Assembly (NCBI GenBank): GCA_016617785.1
Contig: JADILM010000001.1
Coordinates: 3,844,001-3,908,000 of the forward strand
Reading direction: 5' to 3'
From: Sporobolomyces roseus
Taxonomy: Eukaryota > Basidiomycota > Microbotryomycetes > Sporidiobolales > Sporidiobolaceae
Length of the DNA: 64,000 nucleotides
Under the pieces are notes generated by a model that saw only the letters and a program-made list of their open reading frames with translations, was not told the origin of the DNA and made no database searches. A program made the translations under genes and the position numbers. This document shows, piece by piece, positions 11,799-23,844 of this stretch (position 1 is its first letter; the number at the start of each line of letters is the position of its first letter).

Positions 11799-14307
11799 AT
11801 GCCTACCTTACTAGACAAGATGAAGCTACCTCCCTTCCTCAAATCCTTCACCGTCAATGGAACCTCAACAGAACAATCCGACGACAGCAACAAGTCGAGC
11901 ATTGTTTCGAAATCGCCCAAGTCGTTCTCGCTAGTTTCGACCCCTGTCGTCGACAAGAAGCCGGTTCGACCAAACTATTCTGCAGCTCTACGTACGGCAA
12001 GCTACCTCTCGGATCACTCGGCATGCACAAACTCTTCGACCGATACCTGGCCTGCTTTGCCCGTTCACGATTCGATGCCAGTTCGTCCGAAACTTCCGAC
12101 GTTCCTCAGATCGACGAGCTATCGATCCGATCACAGCTGTTCTTCGAGGACAACTTCGAGGAGCCGTGATATCGAGAAGGGAATCCCACAGCTCAACGAC
12201 TGTCTCGAACCGATCGTCAGTCTGCTCGTGCTCTACTCTGAAAATGGACGTTGTCGCTAACTCGATTGCTCGTCGATCCTATAGCTACTACCGACTCTCG
12301 ACACTGATAGCGCAATCTACGCTCCAGTATCGCCATCGTTAGACTCGGGAGACGAGGGACTCGCTTTCGAAGATCTCGCCTCTCCTTCGCTGCGAGTCGT
12401 CATTGTCGGCACTGGTTTCGGTAAGCTCTCCATCTTGCTTCTGTAGAGATCGATAGATAGTAGCTGAGTTTCCGTTGCTGCAGCTGGATTGACCGCAGCG
12501 ATCGCCTGTGCTCGTCAAGGCTTTTCAGTCACGGTCCTAGAACGGTCAAGCGGTCGATCTGCTCACGGAGACAGCGTGCTACTCGGCGCAAACGCTACAC
12601 TCCTCATGCACAAATGGGGGATCGGAGAGGAGATGTGGAAGCGAGCTTCTCGAGGGAGTTATTGGATTCTTTACGACAAGCAAGGGAGAGAGGTACACAA
12701 GGAAGATTTGCGAGCCGTGTACGTTCAGTCTCATCGCTATGTCTCGCCGATATCTTGCATACTGACGCAGAGTCGAGGACCAGAGCTGAAAAGTACGGCG
12801 CCCCCATACTTCAAGGGAAACGATCCCATTTCATCGGTGTTTTGGGCACAGAGGCTCGTCTGCTCGGAGTCAAGATTCGTTACGAGACGGAAGTCACTGG
12901 CTACTCCGACTCGTCGGAAAGCCCTGCCGTGATCTTGGCAGGAGGAGAGATCGTTCGAGCCGACGTCGTCATCGTCTGCGATGGTGCAAGATCAGTCTCG
13001 CGAACTCTATTGGCGGAAGCCAACATTCCTCCAACTCCTCGGCGGCCATCAGGCTACTCTATCTATCGTGCTATCATCAATGCTGGACCGATTCGAGAGG
13101 ATCCGATTTGTCGACGTGAGTTTCCAATATTCATATAGTTTTTTTGACCCGTGTCGCTCACAAATGGAGTTCATGACCAGACTTTCTCGACGGGTGCATT
13201 CGCTTCTGGTTAGGTCTGGATAGTCACGTCGAAATCTGGCCAATGGATAACGGACAACAACTCGCTTTCGTAAGTCTCCTATTCTCGTCTCTCGAGCTTT
13301 CTCGAATCTCTCTTACTCGATTCACGCGCTACAAAACAGACCTTCACGCATCCTGATGTCAGTCATAGTTCTAGTTTGAGTTGGAGATCAGTGTCTTCGA
13401 TTTCAGCAGTTCTTGCCGAGCTCTGTGACTGGGATCCAGTACTTCAGTCATGCATCAAGAAGTTTCCGAAAGCGCTTAATTGGACTATCCTGGAGGATAG
13501 CATCCATACCGGTTGGCGCTCGAAGGGAGGCAAGGTGAGTAGTTCGCATCGTTCGTTTGAAAGTTGACTCGCCATTGATCACTTGCTCCCGCAAATCTCG
13601 CAGATCGTCTTCGCAGGAGACGCGGTCCATCCGCTCTCGGTACGTACATTGTTGATCTTGTATCGTTTGAACGACGTCTAATCTGCTGATCAACGTTTCT
13701 TGTCTATAGCCGGCAAGCTTTCAAGGCGCTACTCAAGCCTGCGAGGACGGAGCGACGATCGCTCAGTGTCTCTCGTTGGCAGGAGCCAGTCCAAAGAGCG
13801 TACATCTCGCTTTGCGGGCATTCGAGCTCCTACGGAAAGAGCGGACTGAGAAAGCTGGGAGACTTGGGAGAAAAGTACGTCGATTCCGTCGTTCTCTTCT
13901 CTCGACGGCGACGATCTGATCTCTTCATTCTCGCTTTATATAGCAACAACGAATCTTTCATACCTTCGTCGATCGTGTGAGTGGGTCTCCTCAACCTCTC
14001 GATCCATCTGCCTCGCCCAATTCCGCTGATTTCACGCCTCAACCGGACATTCTTCGACCCCTTGCTTTCCGTACGTATACAGCTTTCGCTACTCCGAGGA
14101 AGGAACGACAGGCTGCTGAACCGAGCTCTCTCGCGACTAGAATTATTCGATTTCGACTCTGAGAAGTTCGCTCAAGACAACTTTCACAAGGTCGTCGATC
14201 ACATCAAACGAGAACGACTCGCCAATGCGAACCTGACAGGCGAACCGATCACTTCTCACTATTTCAACTCGGAGGGAGACTGCAAGGAGAACGGCATTTC
14301 AGTCTAG
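11799..14307 (+). CDS. FAD-dependent monooxygenase A (class A flavoprotein, salicylate hydroxylase-like)
   Basis: First of three tandem paralogues. The ATG at 11799 begins a Ser/Thr-rich leader of about 140 residues that twice repeats a motif: ALRTASYLSDHSAC and FLRSTSYRSDHSCS. The Rossmann dinucleotide motif VVIVGTGFAGLTAAIA is split by an intron after GTGF. It is followed by LERSSGRSAHGDSVLLGANA, the class A DG motif (VVIVCDGARS) and the GD motif with FAD-binding end (FAGDAVHPLS, PASFQGATQACEDG). Enzymes of this class use NAD(P)H and O2 to hydroxylate aromatic or related substrates; the substrate here is unknown. Intron positions largely match those of copy B. The C-terminus ends LELFDFDSEKFAQDNF, then a short tail. 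The last intron (about 13975-14090) is placed by comparison with B and C. No membrane segment or signal peptide is visible. Confidence 0.85.
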
Positions 14308-14663
14308 CATCGTGCACGCATTTGTTGTAAAGATAGGTCGATTCGTAACACGTTCGAGAGTGTTCGAGGGTTTCTCTGTGAGCATTCCAAAGTTTCGTTT
14401 CCTGTCTCAACGAGAGACTTTTCTCCTGGAGTTGACACGTCGATCCGGAACGATGTCTCTCCTGACTTTGACTCGATCCGGAAGAGTTCTCTTTGTTCCT
14501 CGCAAAGTGTTCCTCGAATGCCCAGCTGACCGCTCTACCTTCTCCCGGTTGTTCTCTACTACCTTCCCCCCACCCCTTCTCGAATCTAGCTGACAACTCT
14601 TCTTCGTCGCCAACTCTGAATCGCACCTTCGAACCGCCTCATTCAGCTCACTCGTCGCCCAGG
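14308..14663. other. intergenic between monooxygenases A and B
   Basis: About 356 bases. It should hold the terminator of A and the promoter of B. The open frame continues upstream of the B start without an ATG, so an upstream in-frame exon cannot be excluded. Nothing else is seen. Confidence 0.35.
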
Positions 14664-16750
14664 ATGAGGCTCTCCCCCTTTCCACACCTATTCGGCCGTC
14701 ACGACGAGTATGGGAATCCCTTACCTGCTCATCGCATGGAAACGTCAAACCCTCCTCAACCTCCTCCATTCCTTCGCTCAACTAGCTACACCTCGGAGTT
14801 TTCGACATCGGATAGTTCAGCCTATACTTCCTCTCCACCGACATCAAGTCCGAGTTTAGCAGACGAAGACAGTCCAGATTCGGAGAAGGAGGACCCCATC
14901 GTTCATTCCCGTTGCGAGGAAGGGTCGACATGGATGAACGGAATCGAGGCGAGCTTCGCAGAGAGCCTCCCTCGAGATGAACTAGTTTACGACTTCGATT
15001 TCGACAAACCTCCAGCTGCGAGTCTTCGCATCGTAATTATCGGGACAGGATTCGGTACGTCTTTCATCGCTCACGACGATCTCTCGGAGTCACAGCTGAC
15101 CTGATGACTACGGTCTTCTCCATCATAGCTGGACTTTCGACAGCAATCGCTTGCGCTAGAAAAGGGTTTTCGGTGACAATCTTGGAGAGGTCGACCATTC
15201 GATCGGATTCGTTTGGCGACAGCATCCTTTTGGCTTCGAACGCTACTCGACTGCTTCATCGCTGGGGGATTGGTGAGGAAATGCGAAGTAAGAGTACGAA
15301 CGGGAAATGGTGGATCGTCAACGACAGTTTGGGAAATGAGCTACATCGTGAGGATCTCGATGGAATGTGTGTGCTCTTCTACGCTTTCGAGATTCGGGAG
15401 TCGGGACTGATCACACTGGCTAAATACAGCGCAAAGAAGTACGGGTCGGTTTTGTTACAAGGGAAACGAAGTCAGTTTACTCGAGTCATGTCTCGAGAAG
15501 CTCAACGCCTAGGAGTCGACTTTAGATACGGAGCAGACGTTACTGGTTACTCGGACTCGGAGTTGAGACCTGCTGTAATGTTGAGGGGAGGAGAACTTGT
15601 TCGAGGAGATGTGAGCTTTTCCTTCTCTCTTGACGATTCGCAACTTTCTCAGACCCGTTTCGTGGACTTGACAGGTCGTCGTTGTGTGCGATGGAGCCAA
15701 ATCGACAGCGCGAGCTTTGATGGCGTCGAAGGACAGTGTTACTACTCCTCGGCAGAGTAGCGGATTCGCGATTCACAGGTCAATTATCTGCTCGAAACCG
15801 ATTAGGGACGACCCGAGATGCTGTCATCTCCTCGACGGATCGATACGATTCTATCTCGGCGACAATGCGCACGCTGAGATCTGGCCTCTAGATCACGGAT
15901 CTCAGCTCGCTTTCACCTTCACCCATCCAGATGACGAAGGAACCTCGACTCTGAACAAACGGGCGACGACTAGTATTTCGACATGTCTCGCTCTCATGAA
16001 GGATTGGGACCCTGTACTGAAAGCTGCCGTCGAGAACTTTCCCATCTCGCATCACTGGAAGATTCTTGAGGACACAGTCGAGGCTGGTTGGGTATCAAAG
16101 GGAGGAAAGGTACGCCTGATTATGCTCTGCTCCGCCAAAATCCTCGTCTAACTCTTGTTCGTTCAGATCGTCTTCGCCGGCGACGCTGTACACCCTCTCT
16201 CGGTTCGTCGCTGGTACTCCCTCTTTCGACGCTCTCGTTCGTCCTCGCTTTCGACCCCTCCGACTGACTCTGCCTTCTTCGTATACAGCCGGCAAGCTTT
16301 CAAGGAGCAACTCAAGCGTGCGAAGATGGTGCAACGATCGCAGAATGCCTCACCTTAGTAGGATCGACGCCTGAGCGAGTTCCGATCGCTTTAAAAGCTT
16401 ACGAACGATTGCGTTGTGATCGCGCCGCAAAAGCCGGACAGCTCGGTCGTGAGGTCAGTAGCTCTCGCATTCCCTTCACACGCTTCGGAACTGCTGGCTG
16501 ACGCTTGAGTGAGCTTGCAATTCAACAGCAGCAGCAACTGATGCATTCTTTCGTTCGAAGGTCGAAAGTTGAAAGTGCACCTCAACCGTCACCGGATCGA
16601 CTCCTCAACTTTGAGATGTACGATTTCGATGCCGTCGAGCATTGCCTCGAGAACTGGGAACGAATCGTCAACGAAGTCGAATTTGAAGCGGCACTCAAAC
16701 CGAAATCTACAAAAGGCTCTATGGCTCGCTACTTTGCGGAGACTGTCTAG
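14664..16750 (+). CDS. FAD-dependent monooxygenase B
   Basis: Second tandem paralogue, start ATG at 14664. The Pro/Ser-rich leader carries one copy of the array's motif (FLRSTSYTSEFS). The FAD site IVIIGTGFAGLSTAIA is interrupted by the same intron as in A. LERSTIRSDSFGDSILLASN, VVVVCDGAKSTARA and FAGDAVHPLS with PASFQGATQACEDG follow. The central DPRCCHLLDGSIRFYLGDNA, HAEIWPLDHGSQLAF and the next stretch of about 90 residues lie in one uninterrupted exon, where A and C have introns, so B has lost introns there. The C-terminus has QQQQLMHSFVRR and NFEMYDFDAVEHCLENWERI, the same tail motif as A and C. The intron before PASFQGA uses the donor GTTCGT. Role as for the class: NAD(P)H-dependent hydroxylation of an unknown substrate. 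Confidence 0.86.
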
Positions 16751-17320
16751 CTATCACACTCGTTCCTCTGTCTGATCCACTCTGCCCATGCCTGCACATA
16801 GCGGTCCTCATCACTTCCGATATCACCCTTTTCTCTATTTTTGCATATTCTGTTTCGTGCGAGGGTATTTGTCAACTCTTCTCCGGATTACCTTCGCTCC
16901 TGTGTTCGTATGTTTAGATGTGCTGTATTGAGCTGTCTCTGCTGAACTGTAGGCCGACATATCGAGAGAAAGAGAGCTTTTCCCCTTTTCGAGCTCATTT
17001 TCGCCTTCGCAAATCCGTAAACTCTGGGACTCTCGAGGCACGCTCTCCTAGAGTGGGTAGGCCAATCGCCTGTAGCGTTTGTGCGTTCGCAGCATGCAGA
17101 GAAGGGTAGACTTCTACAGGCTTCTCTGCACGAGCCTTTGTCTCCATTCGGTCAAATCTATTCGAGGTCTCTCTTGACTCTGAACACTTCACTCTTCTCT
17201 CATTACTTGCTTCGTCCGACGAAGTCCTCGATCGGATTGACCCCTGTGCCCGCGTCTCCAGTACTTGGCACATTTGATCAATATTCTATTCTTTTCCGCT
17301 CACCCTCCAGTCGACGATTG
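16751..17320. other. intergenic between monooxygenases B and C
   Basis: About 570 bases. It contains the 3' end of B and the promoter region of C. A minus-strand open frame at 16995-17273 has no recognisable similarity. Nothing else is seen. Confidence 0.35.
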
Positions 17321-19611
17321 ATGAAGCTCGCCAAGTTGTTCAACCGCAACGAAGACACCAAGAGGAGCAAAGCTACGTCAGCGAGTGGAGGCAGTAGTAA
17401 ACGCACCTCTTCGTCGTTTGAAGGCTACAAGCCATTACCGAAACCGCCCGAAGAAGACGAGGCAGTTTCTAGAGTCGTTCGTTGTTCCCCTTCGTCCCTC
17501 ACAGCCACTGCTAATAGCTGAGTTGGACCTTTCCATCAGGTTCTACTGCCGAACGAGTCTGCCTTCACTCCATTACCGTATCCCTCGATCGAAAACAGAC
17601 GCCTCTCTCTCGCTTTCGACAATTTCCCGGCTCAGAATTCGCTACAAGTACTAGTCATTGGTTGCGGATTCGCGGGGTTATCGTCAGCTATCGCTTGCGC
17701 TCGTCAAGGATACGATGTGACTGTCTTCGAACGATCAACGGGAATTTCGCAACATGGCGACAGTGTCATACTTGGGTCGAACGCGACAGTTCTGCTTCAT
17801 AGATGGGGTTGTGGTGAGGAGCTGTGGCTAAAGTCGTCTAGGGGGAAGTATATGGTTTTCATGGAGAGTCAAGGGAAGATTTTGTACAAAGAGGATTTGG
17901 AAGAACTGTACGCTCTCTCTCCACAAGCGAAACCCTCGCACGTCTCAGATTTACTGACTACATGTCTAAGAAAGCCCTTCGCGCTATGGTGCTCCGCTAC
18001 TACAAGGCAAGAGATCGCAGTTCCTGGCAACGTTAGGAGTTCAAGCTCGATTACTCGGTGTTCGATTCGAATACAATCGAGAAGTAGTAGGGTACGACGA
18101 CTCGAGCGATCGACCTGGAGCTATACTCGAGAATCGAGAGTTACGACGAGCCGATGTGATCGTGGTCTGCGACGGGATCAATTCGACTTCTCGATTGGCA
18201 CTCCTTTCTTCGGGTGATCAGGCCTCAAGTATCCGACGAAGCTCAGGATATAGCATACATCGAGCGATTATTGATTCTGATGCGATCGCTCGCGATCCAG
18301 CATGCAGCTGTACGTACTCTTCACTCGTCTCTGGAGTTAAATCGCTGACTTTTCGAAATTCGGCAACAGACTTGCTCGAGTTAGTCCTCTACTCCTCTAC
18401 TCCTCTACTCCCTGATCTTCTATAAGCTAGTTTACTGAGATATCGACCTATAGCGGCGATATACGAACTTGGATGGGAGAAGACGCGCATGTTTCAATTT
18501 ACCCGATTGATTCGGGACGACAAGTCGCTTTCGTAAGTTCTGCTTCTCCGTGAGACTGTCTCTCGAGCAACTCATAGAGGATGTCGATGCAGACATATAC
18601 CCACAAAGACATCGATGTATCTTCTTCGCTCAACTGGAGAAGCTTGTTGCCAATTTCGACGATGCTCGACAGTTTGCAAGGATGGGACGAGAGTTTGACG
18701 AAGGCGTTGAGCAATTTCCGTCGGGTTTTGCATTGGCAAATACTCGAAGGAGATGTACAGGAAGAATGGGTGAGCAAGGGAGGAAAGGTAAGTAACGATC
18801 TTTGCGCTTATTCACCTGAGTTGTGCTGATTCGGTTCATCGAAATCGTCTCATCTCATCGATAGATTTGTTTCGCTGGAGACGCCGTGCATCCTCTTGTG
18901 GTCAGTAATATCGACTTGTCGTGCTTCTTTTCGTCTCGAATGAATCCCGACTGTCCGCTCACATACTTGTACTGTTTATCCTTGACAGCCTACGTCGATA
19001 CAAGGAGCATCTCAATCAGTCGAAGACGGAGCTACGATAGCACTGTGTCTCTCTCTAGCGGGAGGTAATACAGAAGGGATTGGGCTAGCGTTAAAAGCTT
19101 ACGAAAAATTGCGCAAACCCAGGGTCGAGCTCGCTGCCAGATTGGGAAGAAAGGTAAGCTTCCTCCCTACCCTCTATCTCATCGTCAAAAGCTATGCTGA
19201 GCGACTAGGAATGGACAGCAACTTCAAATCCTTCACACCTTTACGCTCAGAAACTCGCTTCGAAACTCGCCGTGTCGCGCTTCTCAACGGTTCTCGTGGT
19301 ACGAGTCGTCTCCTGTTCCTTCAAATACATCGCTTGAGGAAGGTGGTCCGAATCGACTCTCAGCCTTCATCGCGAACCCCTGTATCCTTCGCCCTTTGTC
19401 GTTTCAACTTTACGATTTCGATGCCGAAGAGTACGTTCGTTCGAGCTGGGATGATATCGTACGAGAAGTGATTCGAGGTCGTCAACCGATGACAACCGGG
19501 CTGAGTAAAGATATGGAAGCGGCGACGAGGAATTGGGCAAACACGATCAGAAGTCGAAAGGATAGTTGTTTAGCCTTTCCTATTGAATCTTTCACCAAGC
19601 TTTCATACTAG
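17321..19611 (+). CDS. FAD-dependent monooxygenase C
   Basis: Third paralogue of the array. From the ATG at 17321 the leader is shorter, basic (MKLAKLFNRNEDTKRSK) and lacks the FLRSTSY motif of A and B. The FAD motif VLVIGCGFAGLSSAIA lies in one exon: the intron that splits it in A and B is absent. The other class motifs are present: FERSTGISQHGDSVILGSNA, VIVVCDGINSTSRLA and FAGDAVHPLV. The following loop reads PTSIQGASQSVEDG, so C differs from A and B at the flavin end (Val and Thr-Ser-Ile for Ser and Ala-Ser-Phe). One intron contains a CTACTCCT microsatellite (about 18381-18412). The C-terminus ends FQLYDFDAEEYVRSSWDDIV and a unique tail. The divergence suggests a different substrate from A and B. 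Confidence 0.84.
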
Positions 19612-19816
19612 AGTTTGTAGTTTTGCTTTAATCTTACCTCTCTGGCTTGACTATTCGCACAGGCTCGAGTCGACCGATAGAGTTGTGAACGAGAGTAAAG
19701 TGTCTGTAAATTCTGAATGAAAGGGTATCAACGTATAACGATAAATGAGGGGGAATAAATAGGAAATGCTACTCTGAGAGTTGAATGCGAGAGAGGGAGA
19801 GAGATAGATACAAAGT

Positions 19817-22800
19817 TCACGACGACGAAAGACAAGCTTCGCTCCATCCTGTACTGTTCTCCGAATGCCACGCGTCGGGATAGTCGCATCCTTCGATAGG
19901 GGTATGCCAGAGTCGTTGAGGTGTCATGGTAGAAGCTGGAGCTGGACCGGGTAGAATGACGGGAGAAGCGATTTGGGTATATCGAGGTAATTTCGCAACC
20001 TCGAGTTTTGGGGTCGAGTCATCGAACGAAGAAGGTGCCGACATCGGATCGAGGTTGAAGTATTCTGGAGGAAAGGGATACTCCCCTTGATCGATCTCTT
20101 GTTCAGTCGGAATGATTCGTTGATCCTCCGAGAGATAACGACCAACTTTCCAACCCTCCATCTCTTCTTTCGATTTCCTCAACCTCCTTCGAGGCATTCC
20201 GGACATGAGGTGATTCTCTTCGGCGTAAGCGTAGCAGAAGTTCGAGGAGAGTCGAGGATTCCGAGGAATCCAACCTTGCTCGAGTCCGAGAGAGTAAGAC
20301 CAGAGAGGATTGGCGAAACGTGTTGGATCGGCGAGTGAGGGTGAAGTCTTCCATCTGATCGAAGTCGACTCCTGTCAGCTTTCTCTACGGCCGGAAAGAG
20401 GAGAAGAGCAGAAAGAGCATGCGTACGTCCAGTAAAACCAATTCTGTATCATCGCGGTATGGAATCAGCGAAAAGCGAAGATAGCACCATCGAAAGAGAA
20501 ACCACAGGCGTACCTGGAAAGTATCCATTTGAGCATAAGCTAGATCTCTCAAGCTAGCTTTGAGTTCTTCATCCCAACTCTCGTAGTCCTGTTTCATCGG
20601 GAGCCAGTCCGCGATCAGTACCCGTCTTTGACTGAAGATTACTCACTCTTCCCCACCGATGCGGACGACGGAGGAGAACAGTCCGTCAAGAGCACAGTCT
20701 CGACCGTCGAAGAGAGAGCAAGGCTTACCTCCCAAAACCGACAACTCCCTTCCTCAGCGATAGCCTCAAACAGAGGTTTCCCAGTCGCTTCATTCAAGAA
20801 GGTGCCCTCGAGTCGAGTCCCTTGGTTGACATTGTTGAGGAACCTAGAATCAAAGTGAGAGAGTCGAGGTTCATTAGTTCACTCCGACCTATCCTAGAAC
20901 AAGGAAGAAACCTCTGAGCTTACCGACCGCAATCATTGACAGCTAGACTGAACTCTCCAGCGACAGGGATCCCGAACCCGTTGAAAGTCTTGTTGAATTC
21001 AGGTGCCCATTTCTGACAAGGCTGTTTCATCGAATCGCTCCGATGATCAGCCAAACTGCCTGGGTTCTCACGAGATCGCCCGAGCAGGTAAAGAAGACTA
21101 TGGGCTCACCTTGAGGACCTGTTCTCTGACAGATCTGAGATCTGGTTCCGAGAAAGCCAAATAACGATGCGAGTCGATCGCTACTCTATCCATCCCTCCC
21201 GGCCCAGCTCGTTCTCTTCCATATCCTCTATAAGAATCTGAAGTGGTCGTACTGTTCGCGTCGATTGGGAAATCTTGGAATGATGTCGAAGAAGGGAAAT
21301 CGAACCATCTTCGAGTTCCTTTGAATCCGTCGTGAATCGCAATCACCTGTGAGCACCGGATCACGTTCAGCATGTGATCGAGGAGATGTAGCAGAGAGGG
21401 GACCGGGTACGCACAGGTCCAGCTCCCTCGCCATATCCAGTTTGATCCCTGATCGTTCGATAAGCTTTCGAATAACTATCCTCGCATCAACCGTCAATTC
21501 CTCTGCTCCCACTAGCTTCGAATATCGAATATAATGAGAACGTACAAACTCCTCATAGGATCCATCCCAATCACATTCATCATTGGTTCATTCAACAAAC
21601 TAAACATTTTCACCACCTACAGTTACAGTCCTCCCCCTCAAACCCTCGTCAGTTTCCACTTCCCCTCAACGACTAGCAGAAAAAGTAAAAACGTACCTCT
21701 GCGACTTTTGGACGACTAACGAATTCAGCAATCGTCGAAATGTAATCCAAACTTCTCTGAGCGTTCGCGAGTCCCATTGTAGAATGTAACCAATTAATCG
21801 ATCCTAATCGACCTGAATGATTCCAACCACTACTCAAATCCACACACACTCAATCAGTACGATCACGAGAAAGAGGGAGAGGAGAGGAGAGCAGAACGAA
21901 GCGTACTTTTGTGATCCGGGTACAGAATGAAGATCTAAATTGATTCGCAACCCGTATTTTCTACTCCATTTCAAAGCTTTCAAGAAATCTAGACTCGCAC
22001 TCACATCAGTAACCTCGCACACAAAATCAAGAGGAAAGAGAGAGAGAGAGAGAGAGTGTGTGTGTGATGACTCACATTCCCAACTGGTTTTCTCCAAGAA
22101 TGGTTCTCCCTCCCATTTCGAAACGGCCCAATACGGTACTGGGATTCGAATCCAATTCAAACCACTCGCTGCGATCCTAGCCAAATCTTCTTCCGTCTAT
22201 TCTCACACCTCTCTCTTCTCTCATCAGCTCACCGTTTCGAGTTGGAGGGAAAAGGGAGGAAGAAATTGGAGAGAGAGAGGAAACTTACGATGAAATTCTC
22301 ATAATGATTCGTTAGAACTTCTGAGAGGTATTCTTCACCACCGATAGCGAGTAGGTTTGAGGAGAGGGTCCATTCGTCGACCGCTGGTGAGGGAGTTGTC
22401 GAGTTTAGAAAGGGTTCGAATAGGGAGGGAGTAATGAAGGGTTCGACAGTCAACCACCTATTTTTCCTCACTTGATCAGCTGAGTAAGAGAGGAGGAGAA
22501 TGAGAAAGAACTGAGACGTACCCGCCAAGATTCACCCCGCTTATAGTTTGCGTCTCAAAATCCCATGGTTCAGCAAGAGAGGGCGTATCATTCTGAGCTT
22601 GAGCTGCTAATGAACCCGAATCCATCGATTTAATGAAGGTTCCACCACTGTACCCCTTATCCCTTATCTCAGCTTAATCGCTCTTTTGAAAGGCTGAGAT
22701 GAGAGAGATAGGTGTACGTACAATGGATTACGATAAACGAATTCTCTTCCATTCTCCATCCTAACCACTTGTCCATCTCTCCCCAACTCCTCCTCCTCGA

Positions 22801-23488
22801 GTACATGGTCCCCTCTTATCCGTCCCGTATCAACTCTTGACTGATTCGTTCCAACCCCTATCCGACTCAAAACAGTATTCAAACCGTTTCCTTCTTCGTC
22901 TTGCTCAATTAAAGAATCTCCTTCTTCCCTAGTGGTTCTCCCAAATACGATTCTCCAAATCAACCAAACCCCTACTCCAGCAGCGACTAGAAAGAACCCT
23001 ATCAAGTTGAATGAAAGCGTAGTAATGGGTTTCCTCGTTGTTTCTTCTTGCAAAATTCGATTCAGTCTCTTTTGTCGATAATTGAAAGGTAACAACATTG
23101 GTTCTTCCTCCTCTTCGTCGTCGTCTGATTCATATTCATTCCGATTCCCATGATCCCTAGCCCGGTCACTCTGATCATAATCGGAGGAATGAGAGAGATC
23201 TATCGAAGTTGATCTACTCTTGACCACCTTCCTGGGTGGTGTGATTCCTAATGAGTTTTTTCGTCTTTGAGGAGAAGGAGTAAGTTGAGAGGAGAGGATG
23301 GGGATTATGTGAGATGAAGTTGAGTGATGAGGGGGATAATGAGAGGATTCGACGAGTTGTAAAGGGGCGGGTGGGAGTGCTCGTTGTTGTTGAATTGGGA
23401 GGGAAATGGAGGAATTGGAGGAGGGAGGAGGAGGAGGTGGTGGTGGAGCTAGTTTGGGAGGGACGAGAGGGGGAGGACTACAAGTCAT
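19817..23488 (-). CDS. membrane-anchored exo-beta-1,3-glucanase (GH5_9)
   Basis: The N-terminal exon (22730-23488) has a Pro-rich cytosolic tail, an acidic stretch (ESDDDEEEEEP) and one membrane segment (LIGFFLVAAGVGVWLIWRIV), giving a type II protein like the fungal ExgD/Exg3 group. The catalytic domain is spread over many small exons and shows the GH5_9 marks in order: GVNLGGWLTVEPFITPSLF, GLNWIRIPVPYWAV, YGLRINLDLHSVPGSQ, FSLLNEP (acid/base Glu), MDRVAIDSHRY, VAGEFSLAVNDCG (nucleophile Glu) and NWFYWT. Such enzymes trim beta-1,3-glucan at the cell surface during wall remodelling. The C-terminal exon (19817-20206) ends in a low-similarity tail. One intron holds a GA/TG microsatellite. MET8 diverges from it 356 bases away. 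Confidence 0.9.
22036..22067. repeat. GA/TG microsatellite in an intron
   Basis: A run of about ten GA units followed by five TG units, inside an intron of the GH5_9 glucanase gene on the opposite strand. Confidence 0.8.
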
Positions 23489-23844
23489 TTCTGCCGTAGA
23501 TTCTTGTGAGGCTGAGTATAGGGAAATACTCAGATCATTCTATTGAGCTTCCGATGCTAGCTAGCGAGACTAGTCGGAGTGTGAGGAGAGAGAAGAGTCA
23601 GGAGTTGCATTCCGCGAGATTCTTCCATTTCAACTTCGCTTCTTCCCCGCTAACTCTTACACGAACCTTTCCACTATCAAGCAATAAATACAAGACTAAT
23701 CAAGCACCTACACTCCAGAGCTTCTAGCAATCTGAGCGACTTCAATACTCCCAATTCTTATCTCATCTCATCATCTTCCTTTCCCTCGCTCCCTTTCCCT
23801 TTGCTCCCACCTTTGATCTCAACCTCACCACTCTCCCTTTCAGC
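23489..23844. promoter_or_regulatory. divergent promoter of the glucanase and MET8
   Basis: The 356 bases between two divergent start codons. The part next to MET8 is strongly pyrimidine-rich on the plus strand (about 23760-23840), a common fungal promoter feature. No specific factor site is identified. Confidence 0.45.
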
